Positions 1-7,604 of a stretch of 20,650 nucleotides of DNA are shown here, piece by piece. Under the pieces are notes generated by a model, which saw nothing but the letters and a program-made list of their open reading frames with translations, had not been told where the DNA came from and searched no databases. The number at the start of each line of letters is the position of its first letter. Position 1 is the first letter of the stretch. Position numbers and translations under genes: made by a program. Source of the stretch: Seminavis robusta (taxonomy: Eukaryota; Bacillariophyta; Bacillariophyceae; Naviculales; Naviculaceae); assembly GCA_903772945.1 (NCBI GenBank), contig CAICTM010001930.1, positions 1 to 20,650 on the forward strand. Direction: 5' to 3'.

Positions 1-13
1 AGCACCACCGTGA

Positions 14-310
14 AGACTACACGATGGTTCCAAGCTTGCTCTACGCAATCAACTCCATCATCTCCACTCAACGAAAGTTTTTCGCTACGAGGACGACATC
101 ACTGGGAGAGGGTTTCGATGGGATCCATTTGTGTCAACAGCAGAAAAGTTACCACTCGATACGGCAAGCGATGAAAGTATCGATCCACTACTCATCACGA
201 TGTCCCACCGAGAGTTCGCGTTGGGACACATCGAAAGAACTCTCGGTTGGCCCGCTCACATCGGCCACAAAATTATTTATGGCGGATTTCAGCGAAGAGG
301 CCACCGTTGA
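14..310 (+). other. Open frame remnant without a start codon, possibly mobile-element derived
   Basis: This is an uninterrupted frame of about 98 codons between two TGA stops (11-13 and 308-310). The translation is charged and coding-like (for example FRYEDDITGRGFRWDPF) but has no ATG near its beginning. It could be an exon fragment or the relic of a mobile-element ORF. An overlapping ATG-started frame (24-341) has a less protein-like composition. It lies just upstream of gag-like debris, so I favour transposon relic. I do not recognise the family. Confidence 0.25.
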
Positions 311-489
311 CACGGCACGACGGGCATCCCATGTTATTTAAAAGAACACCACTCACGCGCGTCAACCGCGCTGGCCGGTGGCCCCAGACACATCAATCCT
401 ACGGTCACACAAAGTGCCGGTCCTCACTTTACTAAAAACGGACCAATACAACTGCAATCGAACTCCACAACACCAACACCTAGTCCACC

Positions 490-1149
490 ATGAGCGACTC
501 AGGAGACATAGTACGATACCTGTGACGACTTGAGAACTACTCACCGAACAGGCTCCAAGAAATCTCAGACTCGGTACACTCGTGCAAGACAGACCTGGGT
601 TCCTCACGGCACGAGTTGACCAAGTTAGAGCTGGAAGACCAAACTCCGGGCGGCAACACCCACTCCACACCACTCCGCAGCAACCAACACCGGCTCAGCC
701 CCCCAAGAACCGTGCCTTCGTCAAAACCCATACCGCGAGTGGAAGAAAGGTGACCGCATCATCATCCCCGCAACGACAAGTACAACGGACGGGAGGGTAC
801 CATCCAAGGAGCCGCCCTGGCAGATGGCCTTCTGGGACATCAAGCTGGACCCCAAGGTTCCTGGCGGGTATCAAATCACGTATACAAGACCGACACCGGC
901 TTGCCTTGATGAAAGAGGTAACTCTACAGCCGGTCGGGACATAAAAAACGCAGCAAAACACAACAGCAGCAACAACAGCAACACGCAAAGCTCACCACCC
1001 CCCTGGCAGTCGGCGGCGTAATTGGCCGGCTTGGCCCGCCGACACGGGGGATTATATCTATGGTCAGTCAAGAGGGTCTGGCTCCGACGAGGGTAAATTG
1101 GATGGAAGTAGGGCTGTCTGTGATACATGAGCAGGCCTCTCTGGTATAA
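490..1149 (+). pseudogene. Decayed retrotransposon gag-like ORF, fragmented over three frames
   Basis: The remnant begins at an ATG in a good context (CCACCATG, 490) and meets an in-frame TGA after 11 codons. Coding-like text then continues in other frames. A long charged stretch (RLENYSPNRLQEISDSVHS) ends near 751. A KOW-like segment is split between frames around 745-900, with pieces GDRIIIP, NDKYNGREGTIQGA, WDIKLDPKVPGGYQITY and VYKTDTGL. A basic Gln tract (KKRSKTQQQQQQ) follows near 942-985, and that frame stops at 1147-1149. A small basic protein with a 'GDR-I-I...Y-G-GT' segment and a Q-rich tail resembles gag-like ORFs of LTR elements in diatom genomes. That family link is inference. 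No protease, integrase or reverse transcriptase motif was seen. The multiple frame changes mean it is non-functional. Confidence 0.35.
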
Positions 1150-1264
1150 CCAGGGCCATTGCCTTTGCTGGATCCTAGTTGGAGGGGAGGTTACAACCTC
1201 TATAGACCCATATTTACATGATCTTGCTATAGTTAGTAGCTCCACTTGACCTAAAAGTGGAATC
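1091..1264 (+). repeat. Hairpin-rich direct repeat, copy 1
   Basis: This 174-bp stretch is repeated almost completely at 1547-1724. Differences are mostly single-base gaps, with a few substitutions. Both copies run from GGGTAAATTGGATG to ACCTAAAAGTGGAATC. It contains short self-complementary stretches: CTGGT/ACCAG, GAGGT/ACCTC and TCCACTT/AAGTGGA. It may be part of a decayed LTR or a structured non-autonomous element. Confidence 0.75.
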
Positions 1265-1546
1265 GCCCACCTTCCCAGACAGGGAAGAAGAGATTCTACA
1301 GAACGGAGAGTATGAGTTAACAGGGAGCCGACCATAAGGGAGACTGACGGACAGGAATCCGGGAGAGCCACTCATCCAAGGATGAGGTGGTGGACCGAAG
1401 TGTCGGGTGCACAGGTGGTGTGCCTATGTGGTGTTGATGACTAGCTAGAAGGACTACTAATCGGGCGGCTACAAATCAGTTCACTTTTTCTGAACCAGAG
1501 TTGCAGCCGCCGACACCAATTTTCCTTTTTCCCTTCCCTCCCGCCC

Positions 1547-1724
1547 GGGTAAATTGGATGAAGTAGGTCTGTCTGTGATACATGCAGCAGGCCTCTCTGG
1601 TATAACCAGGGCCATTGCCTTTGCCTGGATCCTAGTCTGGAGGGGAGGTTTACAACCTCTATAGACCCATATTGACATGATCTTGCTATAGTCTAGTAGC
1701 TCCACTTGACCTAAAAGTGGAATC
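1547..1724 (+). repeat. Hairpin-rich direct repeat, copy 2
   Basis: This is the second, 178-bp copy of the repeat at 1091-1264, in the same orientation and about 456 bp downstream. It keeps a few bases that copy 1 lacks and ends with the perfect stem-loop TCCACTT-gacctaa-AAGTGGA. Copy 1 is followed by unrelated sequence containing another small hairpin (TTCCC/GGGAA). Confidence 0.75.
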
Positions 1725-2312
1725 TCTACAGTGTAGGTCGACTTTGCGATTGACTGTCACTCATTCGATTGTGTTCTCTCCGATGAAGGTTCTCCATTCT
1801 TGGAAAACGCGAAAGAATTCAATCCTTCTGCAAATAAACCTTTAGAAGTCAACGCATACTACTACCAGATAGTAGTACTAGTATGCATAGCCAGCGCCGG
1901 CTCATATAGCTGCAGAGCTGCAGTTACATGGATTGGTGGCCCCATCAGTTCAGGATTATCTTCCATGGTTTGACACCGAGATTGGGGAGGCATTGATGTG
2001 TGAAGTCTCCTGTCATGTGCTGGTTTACTGCATCAGGGGTCCAACATTTTTCTTCTGAAGCAAAGCAACAACCTGTTTGATGTGTCTAAGGTTTCTTCTA
2101 CTTTGATGAGTATTGAACAGTTCTTGGTTTCAATCATTACTTCTCAACAAATAAGTAAGCTCCGATAAAAATCAGTGACAAAGGCAAAGTTACTCCTGGG
2201 ATGCAACACGCTATCCTACTGGCTAGTAGCATACTTATACCAGAGCAAGAGCCATTCAAGTTTTGAGACAACACAACAACACTAACTCAAGCCAGCTCTC
2301 AAGCCAGCTAGC
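1725..2312. other. Intergenic region, no gene seen
   Basis: No convincing ORF lies here. Short palindromes occur (CTGCAGAGCTGCAG near 1910; TAGTACTAGTATGCATA near 1873). It is the 3' flank of the minus-strand Cys-rich gene, so part of it is probably that gene's 3' UTR. Confidence 0.5.
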
Positions 2313-2411
2313 TTACAATGCACTGTCATCAAGCGTGGCTCGTAGACACGCCTGGCTTTCAATGTCAATGCAATCCACAGTGACACCTGAGCCTTCTTCT
2401 GAGGTGCATGA
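2313..2411 (-). other. Out-of-frame continuation of the Cys-rich repeat
   Basis: In the frame adjacent to the annotated C-terminus, translation reads TSEEGSGVTVDCIDIESQAC and then LRATLDDSAL before TAA at 2313-2315. This continues the C-x4-AC-x2-A repeat and matches upstream units (SSSGTRVFCEGFLAC). The junction near 2405-2415 needs a one-base frame change. No GT-AG intron of plausible length is visible. It is either a real frameshift, which would truncate the protein, or a sequencing or assembly error. Confidence 0.6.
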
Positions 2412-3840
2412 ACACGGCGTCCACACATGCTCTGTCCCCATTGCAGGTGGCTGTAGCACCAGATGGGAGTTCCACGAGGACAGCTTCTTTGCAAGCCCAT
2501 CTGCCAACACAGTCCAAGTCATTCGGTTTCCAGACTGTGGTTCCCTTACAGGCCTGCGTGCTGCACTCAACTGTAGGGCATGCCATGATTGTTCCGCCCC
2601 GACATAGTCCATTCATTTGGCCTTCACAAAGAATGCTGTTAGCATTAGAATCGTAGGAGACATCAGTAAGGGCATTGATGTCCTCCTCCAAATAGGTTTC
2701 TCCCGTACACGTGGTCAAGCTGCAAGGGCAGCTTCCTTGGGGACCATCCAGGCAGGTCTCTCCATTGAAGAGGCAGCTATCAGAATTCCAGGAATCATTG
2801 GTTTTACAGGCATCGGAGGATCTGCATTCAAGACAATCAACGTTGAAGATTGTATCGCCATTGGCATATTCGAAAACACCGCAGGCAAGAAAACCCTCAC
2901 AGAAAACACGAGTACCGCTGGAACTGTCTGCCGCAGTGATCTCTGTGTGTTCACATGCAGTGTTATTTCTGCAATTCACAAGTGCATCATTTGGCAGTTC
3001 TGTCATCTTGGCACTATGACAAGCACCAGCACCGTGGCAGTCAATGAAAGGAACCCCAGTAATTGCTGCTCTACGACAAGCCACATGTTCACAGATTAGC
3101 TGGCTGCAGCCAGAAATTGTGGGTGATTGGTAGAGAGAATCAAATTGGCAGGGCCCATGCTGACCATTTGGTGTTTGCTTGCAAGTGAGAGTATTAGTAT
3201 CTGCGTCAAACTCTACATCGTCAAGGTTAGCAAGAGCCGATCCGAAATAGGCAGTACCATCTGGCGCCCACAAAGTACAGACACTGGTTGAAATCACACT
3301 TGAGCATCCAGATATAGTCAACATGTACCCATCACATGCAGTTTGGCAGGTCACCGAGTTGGTGCTGGCATCATATTGAATACCCGATCTGGAAGCGGAT
3401 CCTTCGATTCCTGCATCAATTGCCGCTCCAATAGATGTTGAGCTGTCTGAATAGGTGAGGGTGCAGAGAGCCGGAAGAGTAGTTTCACCACAGGCAGTGG
3501 TGTCTTTGCATTGCACAGCGTCAACGTCTGTGGAAATATCTGCTTTGAGGCACGCGTAGCTTTCGCAGACCACACTGAGGCAGTCAGTGATTGTGGCACG
3601 TTGGCAAGGTCCAGGGCTAAATAGCGACGCTGCTTCACAAGTAAGAGTGCCCGCTGTGGAAAAGGTCACCCCATTCACATTGTTGATGTCATTACCAACG
3701 TAAGTGGAGCCGTCTTGTAATTTCAACGTACAGTCCTTCGCGCTACCAACTCCAATCACCGGCGTGACATTGGCAAAGAGCAGAACCAGAGCCACACTAC
3801 GAGTAAAAAAAGCTTTCAAGTTGAAATTACAACGAACCAT
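2365..3840 (-). CDS. Secreted four-module cysteine-rich repeat protein
   Basis: This frame encodes 491 residues from the ATG at 3840, in the context CGCCATGG. I chose that start over an in-frame one 19 codons upstream because a signal peptide follows directly: basic MVRCNFNLKAFFTR, then hydrophobic SVALVLLFANVTPVIGV, with likely cleavage near residue 34. The mature part has four modules opening with C-T/S-L (about residues 37, 126, 188 and 373), such as CTLKLQDGSTYVG and CTLWAPDGTAYFG. Each is followed by 'D...NxLxC' and, in most, Cys-rich units of the form C-x4-AC-x2-A-x(7-10)-V-x-C. Regular Cys spacing suggests a disulphide-bonded extracellular or cell-wall protein, perhaps a beta-solenoid. 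I do not recognise a named family. The final ten residues leave the repeat pattern, while the next frame keeps it (see 2313-2411). Confidence 0.85.
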   Translation of the reverse strand: MVRCNFNLKAFFTRSVALVLLFANVTPVIGVGSAKDCTLKLQDGSTYVGNDINNVNGVTFSTAGTLTCEAASLFSPGPCQRATITDCLSVVCESYACLKADISTDVDAVQCKDTTACGETTLPALCTLTYSDSSTSIGAAIDAGIEGSASRSGIQYDASTNSVTCQTACDGYMLTISGCSSVISTSVCTLWAPDGTAYFGSALANLDDVEFDADTNTLTCKQTPNGQHGPCQFDSLYQSPTISGCSQLICEHVACRRAAITGVPFIDCHGAGACHSAKMTELPNDALVNCRNNTACEHTEITAADSSSGTRVFCEGFLACGVFEYANGDTIFNVDCLECRSSDACKTNDSWNSDSCLFNGETCLDGPQGSCPCSLTTCTGETYLEEDINALTDVSYDSNANSILCEGQMNGLCRGGTIMACPTVECSTQACKGTTVWKPNDLDCVGRWACKEAVLVELPSGATATCNGDRACVDAVFMHLRRRLRCHCGLH

Positions 3841-3910
3841 GGCGGAATGGGTCAAACGTAAAGTTAGTAGGAATGCAAATCGAGTGCTTTCAATCAATCG
3901 AGCTGTGGTT

Positions 3911-3943
3911 TTGTGTGCTGATATCTATTGTGTGCTGATATCT
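3911..3943 (-). promoter_or_regulatory. Tandem 16-bp repeat upstream of the Cys-rich gene
   Basis: TTGTGTGCTGATATCT occurs at 3911-3926 and again, identically, at 3928-3943. The copies lie 71-103 bp upstream of the start at 3840, followed by a short GACTC microsatellite. The position fits a paired regulatory site or 5' UTR repeat. Function is inferred from position only. Confidence 0.4.
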
Positions 3944-3949
3944 TGACTC

Positions 3950-4460
3950 GACTCGACTCTGCTCTCTCGTGCCAGCCATTCATGCAGGGTCCCGCAACGC
4001 TGCAACGAAGCTCGAAACGACTGGATGTTGATTAAATATTCGCTTTGTTCAGTAGTACCACTGTGAGGTGTCGCGTGAGCAACAGTAATGCAGTCATTGC
4101 TTGATGGGTGTACAGTGTACAGCTATGGGTTGCATGTTGAAGTCACCTTGTGTGTCTCGGAGATGCCGAGATTTGGTTGCACGATTGAGATGGGTCATCA
4201 AGTAGCTCACCAAGTATACTATTTTAAAATACTAGCTAGCTAGTACAGTACCTGGTAAAGTCAGCCCCTTGATAACAAGTTTGTTTTCGGCAATAATTTT
4301 CTGTTTAAATTTTGTAGACTATGTGATGACACAGTGAGGCACCTGTGCCAGCCAGAATTATCACGGTAGTTGGGCTAGCAATACTACTGTTTCAGCTCTT
4401 GATTACTACAAAGCATTTTTTAAAATACGCCTTACCACACCTACCTCCATTCTAACAAAT
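3950..4460. other. Intergenic region, no gene seen
   Basis: This stretch is AT-rich with a palindromic patch (ACTAGCTAGCTAGTAC near 4232). No supported coding frame was found on either strand. Confidence 0.5.
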
Positions 4461-4640
4461 GTGTGTGTGCAAGGATCTGGTTCAGTCAAGCTCAGGATTG
4501 GTAAGTCCGGAATTCCTCAATGGGTTCTTTTTTCTGTTCCTCCCTCCATTCCTCCATTAATTTTAATAATGCAGGCAGGAGCGACTCTCACAATAGCTAT
4601 CATTGCAATGACTTCATTCGGAAATAATAGCCACTCGTTC

Positions 4641-4648
4641 AATGCAAT
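4641..4648. repeat. Target-site duplication, left copy (AATGCAAT)
   Basis: AATGCAAT directly abuts the left terminus CAGGGCGTGG. The identical octamer abuts the right terminus at 5433-5440. An 8-bp duplication is the hallmark of hAT-superfamily insertion. Confidence 0.85.
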
Positions 4649-4656
4649 CAGGGCGT

Positions 4657-4818
4657 GGTACTCACACTGTTTTAGCATGTGAGTATGGGTACTGAGTAGT
4701 ACTCACAATTCCAAAGTCAAGTGAGTATGGGTACTGGGTAATACTCACAATTCCCAGGGTCAAGTGAGTACGGGTATCATGTGAGTACAGGTACTTGTGG
4801 GTACTATAGAGTACTCAC
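4657..4818. repeat. Left subterminal GTGAGTA/TACTCAC array of the hAT-type element
   Basis: Four GTGAGTA and several TACTCAC motifs form about four units. The first two are imperfect palindromes that open with GTGAGTATGGGTACT and close with TACTCACAATTCC after about 20 bp. These are candidate transposase-binding sites. Confidence 0.75.
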
Positions 4819-4859
4819 TGAGTACTCATAAATCAATTACTAGGGAAATTATCTAGGTT

Positions 4860-5130
4860 TTTCTAGTTCTGGCTGGGGGCTCATCAATCTTGTTGTAAAG
4901 TCCACCATGGCATCAATATCACTGTCATAATCCTCCTCTTCACATCTGCTGGCAGTTAGCTGAGGAGATCCTTGGTCCTATTCTTAGCCCATTCCTTTCC
5001 TGCATCATTGAGCATTGTTGTAGTTCTGGATGAATCACTGTTCTTGTAGCAAAAAAGGCGCATTTGGAATGTATGTCAACTTCTGTCCATTGCTGAGTTT
5101 TCCATCAAACCATGTACAACAGTGGCTTCA
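4860..5130 (-). other. Possible degraded coding remnant inside the transposon
   Basis: On the minus strand, coding-like peptides occur in shifting frames: WFDGKLSNGQKLTYIPNAPF from about 5110, and an acidic tail EEEDYDSDIDAMVDFTTRL ending at a stop near 4850. These may be the C-terminal residue of a transposon protein. I cannot assign it to a hAT transposase from the visible residues. Confidence 0.25.
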
Positions 5131-5202
5131 ATCAACTGCAAATCAAGCCCAAAGTGAGAAAATGGGACTGGGAAATTTATGGGGCTGCGAGTTGGCGAAA
5201 TA

Positions 5203-5389
5203 CTCACTTGGTACTCACAAATACTCACCGAGTACTCACTGGTACTCACTTCGAAGTACTCACCGAAGACTCAAAAAGTACTCAAAATCTGGAGTCATGT
5301 GAGTACGGGTACTGAGTAATACTCACATTTTCTGAGGTCATGTGAGTATGGGTACTGAGTATACTCAGTACTCAGTACCCGTACTCACA
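5203..5389. repeat. Right subterminal TACTCAC/GTGAGTA array with long foldback
   Basis: Five or six TACTCAC motifs in quick succession (5203-5262) are followed by GTGAGTA units. The array ends in a near-perfect inverted repeat: arms 5341-5361 and 5369-5389 pair at 20 of 21 positions around a 7-base spacer. It mirrors the left array. Confidence 0.8.
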
Positions 5390-5432
5390 TCGAGTACACG
5401 CAGCGTGTATTTCATGTGAGTCCCACACCCTG

Positions 5433-5440
5433 AATGCAAT
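5433..5440. repeat. Target-site duplication, right copy (AATGCAAT)
   Basis: This is identical to 4641-4648 and directly abuts the right terminus of the hAT-type element. Confidence 0.85.
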
Positions 5441-5997
5441 GACTTCATTCAGAAACAGAAAAAGGCCATGGTTTAATGCCCTTGTGCACCTGTATATGTC
5501 GGGGATAAGTGAGGTTGTCCTGGACTTTAAGTTTGTCGTGCCAGACTTAGAATACCGCTTTCTCTATCCTATCTTCATACCGGTCAAATACTTAGGTGGC
5601 TGCCTTTGGAGGAGACTACCACGAATTAGAAGAATCTTGGACATCGACTCGATCATTGATACCAGTGAGAATAGAATGTCTTTGCTACAAGAGAGCCGTA
5701 GAATTGCGGGATGAGAATTGCGACCCGTTTGTCATGGATGTTTTGATGGTAGTGTTGCCGTTCCGATCTATCTTAAGTGACAAAGTCGTCTTTGTGCACA
5801 ATGATTACACAGAACGATCAGCTCGAATCTGGCGTCTAAGTGCTTTGGATAGTACTCGAGTACTCGAGTAGCTGACTATAATTGGCGGAAGTCAATGCTT
5901 CGATTCGAATGCCACCGGCAAGGAGAAGAGGATGGATGACTTAGCTCCTGCTACCTGCTACCGGTACGAGCTGTTCTGTTGCTCACAAAATCCAAAA

Positions 5998-6007
5998 GCT
6001 CACAATT
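5998..6007 (+). promoter_or_regulatory. Shared upstream motif GCTCACAATT
   Basis: GCTCACAATT lies 84 bp upstream of the start at 6082. The same 10-mer precedes the paralogous genes at 11624 (94 bp) and 13814 (124 bp). It may be an initiator-type core promoter element, since oomycete initiators are built around a TCA core, or a family-specific regulatory site. Confidence 0.5.
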
Positions 6008-6081
6008 GCAAATTGCAAAGCTACAATATAACCACAGCGCTTTCTATCTACCTAGACTATCTAGACCTATTTATTCTCAAG

Positions 6082-6702
6082 ATGCAAGTGAGCAGTTCCC
6101 CACCCCGCACATCTAGCTTGTTCAATGAGACTGATGACCTTCAGAGTCTGATCTTTGACGCGTTGGAAAGCACCGGAGCAGGTAAGGGTCTCCACGCTAC
6201 CGTTGGCTCTCTCCGCACCAGTGGTCGGCGTAAGACCCTCAGCAGAAACAAGACATTCGATGGCACTACTATGCATACCAGTACCGGTAGTACTGTTTGC
6301 AATAGTATTCGTATTCCCTCGCGCAAGCTACGGGGCAGCACAGGAAGCTCCAGTGGTGGGAATGGTGAAGCTCACTCACCCATGGCCAAGCGTACTACCG
6401 GTAGTAGTAATAGCAGGCGAGGCCCCAAGTCTCTCTCGCCCAAGCGAGGACAGTCCATGAGGAACCTGGGTTGTGGCACTGGCCTAGATAGCCACCAAGT
6501 CATTGACATGCTAGAGAAAATGGCAGGAGCAGACGATGCCTCGGCGGATGCCTACTTGCAACTCCTCAAGAGTGGCAGCAAGAACTTGGATGACAGCCAT
6601 GGCAGCAGTGCAAATATGAATGGAAGCAGCAAAAGCCGTCGCAACGGGCAAAACTCACCCAAGAGAATGGCATCCACCCGAAGACTCCAAGTGGCGGCAT
6701 AG
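6082..6702 (+). CDS. Small basic Ser-rich protein with C-terminal helix motif (family 1, member A)
   Basis: This 206-residue intronless ORF starts at the ATG in TCAAGATG. Starting here rather than 50 codons upstream removes an unlike N-terminal stretch and matches the TCAAGATG context of the genes at 13814 and 15645. An acidic helix-like segment (about residues 16-30, ETDDLQSLIFDALES) is followed by a long basic region rich in Ser, Thr, Gly, Arg and Lys (about 40-130). A conserved motif, DSHQVIDMLEKMAGADDASA then DAYLQLLK, spans about 136-163. A basic Ser/Asn tail ends in RLQVAA. The motif is shared with the proteins at 11624 and 13814. No signal peptide or membrane segment is visible. Composition suggests a disordered, possibly phosphorylated or nucleic-acid-binding protein. 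That role is inference. Confidence 0.75.
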   Translation: MQVSSSPPRTSSLFNETDDLQSLIFDALESTGAGKGLHATVGSLRTSGRRKTLSRNKTFDGTTMHTSTGSTVCNSIRIPSRKLRGSTGSSSGGNGEAHSPMAKRTTGSSNSRRGPKSLSPKRGQSMRNLGCGTGLDSHQVIDMLEKMAGADDASADAYLQLLKSGSKNLDDSHGSSANMNGSSKSRRNGQNSPKRMASTRRLQVAA

Positions 6703-7555
6703 TCTAGTAGCAAGACACCAGAAACAGATAGATTGCATGTTTTCTTTTTCATATTAATAGTCATTTCGGTCTGCAAAAGACGACTTGTGGTGATACGGTA
6801 GGAGAGGCCTTGATCCGCGTTTGAAGGCTACCAGCAGATTGCCATGGCGCGGCCAGCAATAGTTTATCTCGATAATTGTTCTCAGGTACAGGCGGCTGTT
6901 CCCCCCGCAGATTATCCGGACCAAGCAGCTTATCATGCCCAAGAGGAGTTGAGCGGGAGGCAGAGATGAAGGAAGCAAGCAAAGGGACAAGATTCTTGCT
7001 TCTTTCGTTTCAAGAAAGAACGCCCACGACCTCCAAGAGGCAGGCAGACAGTTCGGTAGTCCGGTACATGCATCTTCAACTTGAAGCAAGACCTTGTGCG
7101 AAATCGTGCGATTCATCATTCAATTCCAATCTCTTGGGTACCGTATCTTCTTATCTATCCCGATGCGTCAACCTGCAACAAGCTGGGCCGATAGCTATGC
7201 CCGTAACTTGCAGCAACGGAACAGGAAGTACATGGAGATACTACACGTACCTGTACTTCCTTTTAAAAAAATTGTGAGGCTTTGCTACTCATTGCACCCC
7301 CGTGCTGTTTCTCGAAGAGTCAATTCAATCTTTCTTTCTGCCTGCAGCAGCCATGGACAAGTTGCTTTGCGGAGGAGTTGTCTTGCAATGCATCGTGGAA
7401 GTACGACGTGGAATATCAGTCCCCAACCCCAACCAGAATCTTTGCCGGAACAACCTTTTTTCAAGAAGCGCGTGAACCTGAAAGTCAAAGACGCGATGTC
7501 CATAGACGCGAAGACGAAAGCTGCATTGTCGGCTGTCTATCTACGACTGTATATG
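6703..7555. other. Intergenic region, no supported gene
   Basis: Overlapping frames occur on both strands (for example 7094-7624 plus and 6754-7119 minus), but none has coding-like composition. The interval probably holds the 3' UTR of the gene ending at 6702 and the promoter and 5' UTR of the gene at 7605. Confidence 0.45.
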
Positions 7556-7586
7556 TATTTATTTATTTATTTATTTATTTATTTAT
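7556..7586. repeat. TATT tetranucleotide microsatellite
   Basis: About 7.5 perfect copies of a TATT-type tetranucleotide lie just 19 bp upstream of the membrane-protein start, so copy number could vary within its 5' UTR. Confidence 0.9.
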
Positions 7587-7604
7587 ATGTATCTAGCTAT
7601 CATT

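Larger units (their letters stand above)
4649..5432. mobile_element. Non-autonomous hAT-type DNA transposon (784 bp)
   Basis: The termini are inverted repeats: CAGGGCGTGGTACTCACA at the left and, reverse-complemented, CAGGGTGTGGGACTCACA at the right (16 of 18 identical). They are bounded by a perfect 8-bp direct duplication, AATGCAAT. CAGGG ends and 8-bp duplications are characteristic of hAT elements. Inside each end lie arrays of GTGAGTA or TACTCAC motifs (about 18 by eye), often within GTGAGTAYGGGTACTGAGTA units. Such subterminal repeats are where hAT transposases are known to bind. No intact transposase ORF is present, so mobility would need an enzyme supplied in trans. The intact duplication suggests a fairly recent insertion. 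Confidence 0.85.
4461..5714 (+). pseudogene. Open frame split by the hAT-like insertion
   Basis: The frame starting at 4461 is open up to the transposon at 4649. If the transposon and one 8-bp target copy are removed, the same frame continues from 5441 (MTSFRNRKRPWFNALV) to a stop at 5714, giving roughly 150-155 codons. The insertion plus target copy is 792 bp, a multiple of three, but the transposon itself contains stops in this frame. The host frame also shows a tandem duplication at the target, with MTSFGN and MTSFRN 13 codons apart in the empty site. The predicted protein is unrecognised. The frame agreement has a one-in-three chance of being coincidental. Confidence 0.3.

Noticed and set aside
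871..1371. 166-codon frame on the minus strand
   Set aside because: It runs antisense through the gag-like Q-rich region and one copy of the direct repeat. The Leu and Pro/Arg runs are the reverse complement of repeats, not a protein pattern.
4657..5389. CRISPR-like or satellite array
   Set aside because: The repeats are imperfect, palindromic and bounded by hAT-type termini with a target duplication, so they are transposon subterminal repeats.
6141..6341. Minus-strand frames opposite the gene at 6082
   Set aside because: These are shadows of the Ser/Arg-rich sense gene; the sense protein has two paralogues.
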